A stretch of DNA of 22,388 nt, from positions 1 to 22,388 of the forward strand of contig CAYYGL010000071.1 in assembly GCA_964471235.1 (NCBI GenBank), given 5' to 3'. This DNA is from CAYYGL01 sp964471235. GTDB taxonomy: Bacteria; Calditrichota; Calditrichia; RBG-13-44-9; J075. Shown piece after piece: positions 17,629 through 22,388 of this stretch; the first letter of the stretch is position 1, and each line of letters begins with the position of its first letter. Under the pieces are notes generated by a model, which was given only the letters and a program-made list of their open reading frames with translations, did no database searches and was not told where the DNA came from. The translations under genes were made by a program, and so were the position numbers.

Positions 17629-17648
17629 TTTGGTAATATATTCACAAA
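17629..17648. promoter_or_regulatory. CRP/HcpR-like palindrome upstream of sulfur operon 1
   Basis: This 20-base stretch is symmetric at 16 positions (TTTG-N2-AATATATT-N2-CAAA). On the minus strand it begins TTTGTGA-ATATAT, the half-site of CRP-family regulators such as HcpR; the other half is degenerate. It sits 114 bases upstream of the first molybdopterin gene, a suitable place for an activator. Confidence 0.28.
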
Positions 17649-17864
17649 TACTACTGTCAAAAAACCTGCCAGAGCTTCCCGGTATGATAATGTTTTGTTT
17701 TTTAGGAGATTATAGAAATGATGGTAACCAAAAGGGATGCCACGTTTCTTAACACAACTGTTCAATTAAATTTGTTAAGTTAAATACAATTAAACTGATA
17801 TAATTCGGTGGGAATGTGGCATCGTGCAGAAAAGTGGCAGGGGGAACGGATGTATTTCACCTTC

Positions 17865-17920
17865 CATGTGCATATAGCTTCTGTGCACATGCTTAACCGG
17901 GGTGTGCATAAACACATGCA
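17865..17920. repeat. cluster of TGTGCA-type inverted repeats
   Basis: CATGTGCA (17865-17872) and TGCACATG (17884-17891) are perfect inverted copies 11 bases apart. TGTG-N6-CACA follows at 17903-17916, itself overlapping a further ACATGCA. The cluster lies 54 to 109 bases past the small EEGC gene. It may be a multi-site operator or a folded 3' end. Confidence 0.35.
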
Positions 17921-17973
17921 AATGGGCCCGTGGGAACTAACCCTGAAGATGTTTTACGATTCTCCGGATATAA

Positions 17974-18246
17974 TCAGCAACCCTCCTCTTCCGTTTCCTC
18001 TATGGGCGCTTGCGGCGCCTTTTGCCGGTTGGGTCGGGTGGGAAGCTGCCGTTTTTCCAAATGAGGAAGCGGCGCCGGTTGACGGAGACTCCTTGCCTTT
18101 GATTGCACAACTACAATCGGCTTTTTCTTCTGAAACGCATCCCCGGTCGGATACCCAATGGCAAGAATGAAACCCAAAAGGAGTAGCACCACCGCCCCAA
18201 TCGTTTTAGCGGTAATTTTTCTCCCGGGTCGGGATAATGACTTCAT
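17974..18246 (-). CDS. small single-pass membrane protein with C-terminal EEEGC tail
   Basis: I do not recognise a family for this 90-residue protein. A basic N-terminus (KSLSRPGRKITAK) leads into one membrane helix (about residues 15-33). A Pro-, Arg- and Gln-rich, probably disordered stretch (about 40-80) then ends in IEETEEEGC. Cys90 is the only cysteine and the last residue. The positive-inside rule puts the tail in the periplasm. The start at 18246 is chosen because GAGAGGTG precedes it; an open frame continues upstream to 18366 but overlaps the transporter gene. It lies 16 bases after the transporter C-half and ends operon 2, the position held by the DEGC rhodanese in operon 1. The tail match argues that it is real. 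Confidence 0.8.
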   Translation of the reverse strand: MKSLSRPGRKITAKTIGAVVLLLLGFILAIGYPTGDAFQKKKPIVVVQSKARSLRQPAPLPHLEKRQLPTRPNRQKAPQAPIEETEEEGC

Positions 18247-18262
18247 ATTCACACCTCTCAGG

Positions 18263-18889
18263 TTATTTCTTCTCTTTTGTTTCGGGGCTACGCAGATTCC
18301 GGTAAGGGTGGAATGATCGTTCCGCTCTTTCCGACAACCAAAACGAAACCACGGCAATGACGACAACTACAAATGCTACCACTCCGGTATTCCAGCCCAG
18401 CAATTCATTCAGGGTAAACCTGCCCAGACTACCGGAGTAGTAAAAATCTTTGATATAGGGAAAGAGAATATCACCGAATACCAGAGTGCCAAGCATGATA
18501 CCGATAGCAAACATCAGGGCATCTAATTTTCCGATGGCGACCGCCACCAATGATGTTCCCGGTCAGTAGCCGCCAATAGCAAAACCGATCCCCAGAATCA
18601 GACCGCCCACCAATTGCGGCCAGAGGTAGGTGGTGGTAACGTAGACTTTACTGAGGTCTAACCAACCTGCCCAGTTCAAATAAAGCAGCCCTAACATGGC
18701 TACCACTATAGCAGTGAACATGACCTTCAGCACGGTGAAGTCTTCAAAATAAAATTGGGAAACCAGCTTTTTAGCACTGCTGAAGCCGGCTTTTTCCAAC
18801 AGAAATCCGAACCCGATTCCGATGAGCAGAGCCAGGAGAAAACTGGTCGCTTCCCCGAACAATCCGTATTTATAGAGAGGTGCGTTCAT
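18263..18889 (-). CDS. YeeE/YedE sulfur transporter C-half with in-frame TGA, probable selenocysteine (Sec109)
   Basis: Read through one TGA (18565-18563), this frame gives 208 residues that match the Cys-form paralogue at 12476-13120 along the whole length. Both begin M-x-APLYKYG and share GF-x5-AGFSS and LKVMFTAIVVAM. The TGA is codon 109, exactly the codon of conserved Cys109 in GGYCPGTS of the paralogue; here the motif reads GGY-TGA-PGTS. Homology continues without frame change for 99 more codons. A hairpin with a GGUC apical loop follows the TGA (listed separately). AAGGAGG stands eight bases before the ATG at 18889, which overlaps the stop of the preceding fusion gene in an ATGA arrangement. 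The alternative is a nonsense mutation or a sequencing error. Confidence 0.82.
18531..18565 (-). promoter_or_regulatory. putative bacterial SECIS element after the in-frame TGA
   Basis: In the message, GGUGGC (18548-18543) pairs with GCCAUC (18538-18533) around the loop GGUC (18542-18539). The stem has six pairs, one of them G-U, and can be extended by two U-G pairs. The loop's first G is 21 nt past the UGA, within the usual 16-37 nt range. GGUC is also the apical loop of the E. coli formate dehydrogenase SECIS. The Cys paralogue cannot form this hairpin at the same place. No bulged U is evident. Confidence 0.68.
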
Positions 18890-20364
18890 ATCCATAACCT
18901 CCTTACGAAGTATGCGCCGATAAATCCACCGGCAAAGACCATTACCATGAATACCCATCCGCCAACCGCCAGGGTAGCGCCGCCGGTAAGTGCCAGACCG
19001 CTGGTGCAGCCCCTGGCAATCCGGGCGCCAATTCCCATTACTGTGCCACCCAGCAACGCCATGATGAGGCGTTTTTTGCGGTTAATAGCAGGACCTTTAT
19101 CCACCGATATTTTGATTCGGCGGGCGCCATACCCGGACAGGAAGCCGCCAATCAACACCCCGATGAGTTCGAATATCACAAAATTCGACAGCGGTGAGGA
19201 ACCGCCGCGATAATAGCGCCCCCACACCGGGCTGTTGTGGGCATGGTTCGGAGACACCACATTCCAGAGCAGGGCATCAATTCTGGCAAATCCGCTGGAA
19301 GCGCCCAATCCCCTGCCCAGGGTAAAAAAGGTAAAAAGCAGTAGCAATCCCAGGAGAACCCCCACCAGGTAGGGTTGCCAATAGGGGCGCGGTTTTCGAG
19401 GCGGTTCCTCCTCCCTCTCAGGAATTGGTGCCATCCCGGCAATCTTCTCTCGCACCATTTCTGCCAGCCGATCAGGAAGAACATCTTCGATTTGCACTTG
19501 CCCGTCAGTTTTCAGGCGCCATTCATATTGCTGGAGGATGCGTTCTTTCCAGAACTTAAAATGGTGCTGATAAACAAATAACTCATTTACTCTTCCGGTA
19601 ACCATAGAGAAAAATGCCGGTTTTTCTTCCGGGAAAACGGCACCCATGTAAACGTGGATCATTAGACCGGAAACGATAAGTCCCACCGCCATAAAATGAA
19701 GGGGGACTGACCAGGCGACAAAAAAAGTGCTGATCAGGTGAAATGCCATAATCAGACCGGTGAGCATGATTAGAGGTGTCATCAGAGCGACCAGCAAGCC
19801 GAAAAGTTTTTGCCCGGCATTGAAGGAGCCCTGGGGGGGCAGCGGTTCGTCGGTTTTCCCCAGGATACCCAGTAAACGAATTTTCAACCAGCGCAGATCA
19901 TCCCGGTCCAGGCAGAGTTCTTCATTGGCAAAAAAGGCACATTGTATCGCTTTCAGGCGTCGCTCCCAATCCGGCACATCCAGACGGATATCCCGAAGGC
20001 GCATTTTCCGCACGTAGCGGCGATAACCAAAAATGGTATTGGTGGTGATGACGAGAATCCATGTCACCCCCAACCAGATATGAAATTCTAACATGGTAGC
20101 TCTACCGCTGAACAACCCGGCGGTTATTTCCAGAAAGAATTTGGGCATTACTTTATAATGGGGAGAGATCAATAACCCGGCGCCGGTTAAAAGCAAAAAG
20201 AACCAACTGACCGCATTAAACCAATGGAGCAACATCACGGCCACATCATGTTTCTTCATATAGCGCTGGCGCATTTTATCCTTTTCTACTGCGGTCAGGG
20301 GCGGGGGTTGTTCAAAGCTATCTAATGCCCGGGCTAATGTTTTGACATCAATGGTATTATTCAT
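18886..20364 (-). CDS. dihaem cytochrome b fused to the N-half of a YeeE/YedE sulfur transporter
   Basis: This 492-residue protein has two parts. Residues 1-270 match the cytochrome b561/FdnI-type subunit that exchanges electrons with quinones. Haem ligand candidates are H47 (LLHWFNAVSW), H95 (EFHIWLG), H223 and H237. Residues 323-492 match the separate YeeE/YedE N-half at 13169-13687, including RGCTSGLALTGGATLAVGGW with C452. A charged, Pro-rich linker (about residues 270-325) joins them. I know of no described protein with this layout. It overlaps the ferredoxin subunit stop by eight bases and the transporter C-half start by four, so all three are probably translated together. The fusion would hold the transporter next to the reductase. 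Confidence 0.9.
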   Translation of the reverse strand: MNNTIDVKTLARALDSFEQPPPLTAVEKDKMRQRYMKKHDVAVMLLHWFNAVSWFFLLLTGAGLLISPHYKVMPKFFLEITAGLFSGRATMLEFHIWLGVTWILVITTNTIFGYRRYVRKMRLRDIRLDVPDWERRLKAIQCAFFANEELCLDRDDLRWLKIRLLGILGKTDEPLPPQGSFNAGQKLFGLLVALMTPLIMLTGLIMAFHLISTFFVAWSVPLHFMAVGLIVSGLMIHVYMGAVFPEEKPAFFSMVTGRVNELFVYQHHFKFWKERILQQYEWRLKTDGQVQIEDVLPDRLAEMVREKIAGMAPIPEREEEPPRKPRPYWQPYLVGVLLGLLLLFTFFTLGRGLGASSGFARIDALLWNVVSPNHAHNSPVWGRYYRGGSSPLSNFVIFELIGVLIGGFLSGYGARRIKISVDKGPAINRKKRLIMALLGGTVMGIGARIARGCTSGLALTGGATLAVGGWVFMVMVFAGGFIGAYFVRRLWI

Positions 20365-21088
20365 CGAATGGTTCCTCCCCTTTTCTCAATTGGTTAAAAA
20401 AGGCGATCGCCTGCCCCAGGAAGGTAGCGCCCACGGCGAAAAAGATGAAAGGGCGCAGAATGGTTGCCCAGAATTTTGCCGGGGTAGCAAAGCGCGGTTT
20501 ACGGGGACCAAATTTTTCCTTAACCAATTCCAATTGTTCCGGTGTTCCCAGGTAATATACATTGGGACCTATCGCAGCATTTTCATTTTCCATTCGCCAG
20601 GCGCCCTCTTCGTACACCTTTTTAAAAACCACGCTGTCCCGGTCTTCCAGGTCGCCAAAGAATTTGGCATTTGCCGTACAGGTGACCACACAAGCAGGCT
20701 GTAATCCTTCTTCCAGGCGGGCTTCGCAAAAGTCACATTTATCCACCTTCTTTGTAACCGGGTTAATGTAGCGGGCATCATAAGGGCAGGCTTCTACACA
20801 AAAGCCGCAGCCGATGCACAGTTTGGGATCCACTTTAACGATACCGTTATCCAATTGGAACGTGGCGCCGGTTGGGCAGGGATCGATGCAGGTGGGGCTG
20901 TCACAATGGTTGCATTGTCCCACAAAGGGGCTGGAAATTACATCCGGGAATTCACCCACCGCACCGGTATGCTTTACCCAGGTACGGCTATGTCCTAACG
21001 GTACATCCCACTCGGTACGGCAGGCAACCGTACAGGCATCACACCCCACACATTTGCGCAAATCTATTACCATTGCATAACGTGGCAT
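20357..21088 (-). CDS. 4Fe-4S ferredoxin subunit with C-terminal membrane anchor (FdnH/PhsB-like)
   Basis: This 243-residue iron-sulfur subunit has four [4Fe-4S] motifs: CVGCDACTVAC, CNHCDSPTCIDPC, CIGCGFCVEAC and CDFC...CVVTC. It resembles the neighbour at 14677-15213 but carries about 65 extra residues, including a membrane helix (about residues 205-225), like FdnH of formate dehydrogenase N. That anchor fits a cytochrome b partner, which is indeed the next gene, overlapping by eight bases. AAAGGAG stands six bases before the ATG. It relays electrons between the molybdenum subunit and the cytochrome b. Confidence 0.93.
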   Translation of the reverse strand: MPRYAMVIDLRKCVGCDACTVACRTEWDVPLGHSRTWVKHTGAVGEFPDVISSPFVGQCNHCDSPTCIDPCPTGATFQLDNGIVKVDPKLCIGCGFCVEACPYDARYINPVTKKVDKCDFCEARLEEGLQPACVVTCTANAKFFGDLEDRDSVVFKKVYEEGAWRMENENAAIGPNVYYLGTPEQLELVKEKFGPRKPRFATPAKFWATILRPFIFFAVGATFLGQAIAFFNQLRKGEEPFDE

Positions 21089-21181
21089 TTTGAACTCCTT
21101 TTATTATCAATCCCGGGGAAACCAGCGCATCCCAGCGAAACGAACCGAGCCATACCTGGATTCACCCGGTTTGTTCCGGGG

Positions 21182-22388
21182 TTAACAACCTTCCTCTTCG
21201 CTATTTTCGGTTTCCGGTAGCGGTTGCTGTTTTGGAGCTGCTTTTTGCACCGGTTGAGATGTTGGTGATGACGAGCGGGGAATTTCCACCGCCCCGCTCA
21301 CCATCAGCGGTGATCCGTTTTTGATAATCCTGACAACATTCACCCGCATCCCGGTGCCACCGGAAATCGGGTCTACCTTATAGCGGCTCATTAAATAGGT
21401 ATCCGAGGCTCCTTTTCCATAAGCCCGTTCCAGAAAGGGCGACTTTTGCCCGAAGCCATGCACCATAAACACACAGTCAGCACGGATGCCGTGGGTGACT
21501 TTCAATTTCACCGGATTACTGAGAATGCCGTCCTGGTTTTCCAGGGAAATATATTCTCCGTCCTGTAGTCCCAACTCCTTGGCGATTATGCTGCTCAGCC
21601 ATACCTCATTTTCCGGCATATAGGCATGTAAGATTTCGTTGTTCTGGGTCCGGGCAAAAGAATGCAGTGGAGAACGACCATACAGCAAACGGAAATAACC
21701 TTTTGGTACTTCTTCCACCGGTTCATATACTGGCATGGGGTCAAACCCTAACTTTTTTAATTTCTCGGAGTATAATTCAATTTTTCCGCTGGGGGTTTTA
21801 AATGTAATCGGTTTGGAAAGATCGTAATAGGGTTTGCCTTTGGGATAAACAGCGATCCCTTCACCTTTCATTTGTTTCAGGGAAACACCCAGCCCGGAGA
21901 GGCGGTATTCCAGGTATTCTTCCGGGGTTTCCCATTGGAAGTAATCATCGAGCTTTAAACGTTTTGCCATCTCTTTGGCAATCCACCAGCCCGGTTTGCT
22001 TTCGAACAACGGGTCTACAACCGGCTGACGAAGAGCGGCAAATGGCTGATGGGCGTTTTTAACAGTCAACAAGTCATCATAGCGTTCCAGGTAAGTAGCT
22101 TCGGGCAACACCAGATCGGCATAAAGGGTTTGTTCCGTGGGCAGCACATCGATCACCGCCATGAAATCCAGTTTCTCGATAGCTTGTTTGGTTTTAAAGG
22201 GGTCCGGAATGCTCTGGATAACATTTTGTCCATAAACTATCCATGCTTTGATGGGATAAGGGGCTTCGGTCAGGGTGGCATCGATCAATCCGTTGGTGAT
22301 GCCCAGCCCGGTAGAGCCAAGGGGATAGATGGAACCGGCGCCATCCGCCCGGGGTGGGCGTTTGGGATAAGGCGCCGATGGATATTTG
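21182..22388 (-). CDS. molybdopterin oxidoreductase catalytic subunit (PsrA/PhsA-like), C-terminal part, with EEEGC tail
   Basis: The frame is open to the window edge, so the N-terminal half (signal peptide, iron-sulfur cluster, molybdenum ligand) is not seen. The visible 401 residues or so match the C-terminal half of the enzyme at 15269-17515 throughout: KAWIVYGQN, YADLVLPEATYLERYDDLL, YGRSPLHSFARTQNN and SGGTGMRVN. Beyond the common end it has about 44 additional residues, a Ser/Pro/Gln/Lys-rich stretch ending ETENSEEEGC. The paralogue lacks this tail. A TTG at 22288 is not a credible start, since homology continues upstream of it. It leads operon 2, 93 bases before the ferredoxin subunit. 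The substrate is likely a sulfur compound, by context. Confidence 0.93.
   Translation of the reverse strand, partial: KYPSAPYPKRPPRADGAGSIYPLGSTGLGITNGLIDATLTEAPYPIKAWIVYGQNVIQSIPDPFKTKQAIEKLDFMAVIDVLPTEQTLYADLVLPEATYLERYDDLLTVKNAHQPFAALRQPVVDPLFESKPGWWIAKEMAKRLKLDDYFQWETPEEYLEYRLSGLGVSLKQMKGEGIAVYPKGKPYYDLSKPITFKTPSGKIELYSEKLKKLGFDPMPVYEPVEEVPKGYFRLLYGRSPLHSFARTQNNEILHAYMPENEVWLSSIIAKELGLQDGEYISLENQDGILSNPVKLKVTHGIRADCVFMVHGFGQKSPFLERAYGKGASDTYLMSRYKVDPISGGTGMRVNVVRIIKNGSPLMVSGAVEIPRSSSPTSQPVQKAAPKQQPLPETENSEEEGC

Larger units (their letters stand above)
17516..17973. other. intergenic region between the two sulfur operons
   Basis: These 458 bases lie upstream of the first molybdopterin gene and downstream of the small EEGC protein. 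They should hold the 3' end of operon 2 and the promoter of operon 1. The part 17760-17805 is very AT-rich. Visible elements are a CRP-family-like palindrome (17629-17648) and a cluster of TGTGCA-type inverted repeats (17865-17920), both listed separately. A plus-strand TGATATAAT (17797-17805) looks like an extended -10, but I find no plus-strand gene that I trust. Confidence 0.5.

Noticed and set aside
17974..17976. TGA stop of the small EEEGC protein as another selenocysteine codon
   Set aside because: The two sister tails end in TAA right after the Cys, and I see no GG-loop hairpin in the expected range after this TGA. It is a normal stop.
17808..18170. Plus-strand open frame of 120 codons preceded by TGATATAAT
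   Set aside because: It covers the EEEGC gene on the other strand, has no recognisable domain, and its ribosome binding site is poor. The promoter-like match is probably due to AT-rich sequence.
18263..18550. Separate gene starting from TTG downstream of the in-frame TGA
   Set aside because: It is in frame with, and the homologous continuation of, the YeeE/YedE C-half. The TTG has no ribosome binding site, and half a C-half would lack the conserved motif.
1..22388. tRNA genes, CRISPR arrays, insertion sequences, attachment sites
   Set aside because: I scanned by eye for transposase frames, regularly spaced repeats and cloverleaf-like sequence and found none. A tRNAscan or ISfinder search would be decisive.

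Overview
The window is a respiratory island with every convincing gene on the minus strand, so transcription runs from high to low coordinates. It has three blocks. I see no tRNA, rRNA, CRISPR array, insertion sequence or integrase. The organism looks like a Gram-negative bacterium of the Bacteroidota/Calditrichota (FCB) type. The reasons are a fused CcoN-CcoO oxidase subunit, the cco gene order I-S-NO-Q-P-G-H, and the nearby COG2836 (TauE/SafE-like) and YceI genes. This placement is an inference and is of low to moderate certainty.

Block 1 (117-8242) is a complete cbb3-type cytochrome c oxidase operon: ccoI (copper P-type ATPase), ccoS, fused ccoNO, ccoQ-like, a one-haem ccoP, ccoG and ccoH. 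Its upstream region (8243-8687) holds two CRP/FNR-type boxes, one placed correctly for a class II FNR promoter. Next to it (8688-11462) is a YceI - TPR - COG2836 membrane protein group, probably for lipocalin-like periplasmic binding and copper/oxidase assembly.

Block 2 (11798-17515) is a sulfur-respiration operon. Its order is a Tat-exported molybdopterin catalytic subunit (PsrA/PhsA-like), a four-cluster ferredoxin subunit (PsrB-like), an NrfD/PsrC quinone-linked membrane subunit, the two halves of a YeeE/YedE (TsuA-type) sulfur transporter as separate genes, and a membrane-anchored rhodanese that lacks its active-site cysteine.

Block 3 (17974-22388, entering from beyond the right edge) is a second, parallel operon. 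It holds a molybdopterin subunit (partial), a ferredoxin subunit with a C-terminal membrane anchor, a dihaem cytochrome b fused to the N-half of a YeeE/YedE transporter, the C-half of that transporter, and a 90-residue single-pass membrane protein.

Two features make the sulfur blocks unusual. First, the YeeE/YedE C-half in block 3 has an in-frame TGA exactly where its paralogue in block 2 has the conserved cysteine of GGYCPGT. This TGA is followed, 21 nt later, by a hairpin with a GGUC apical loop, which fits a bacterial SECIS element and a selenocysteine transporter. Second, three unrelated proteins (the rhodanese, the 90-residue protein and the molybdopterin subunit of block 3) all end in a flexible tail closing with acidic-Glu-Gly-Cys-COOH. 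In the two complete small proteins the final residue is the only cysteine. I propose a periplasmic C-terminal cysteine arm that carries sulfane sulfur between the Psr-like enzymes and the YeeE/YedE transporter. This is an inference from sequence only.
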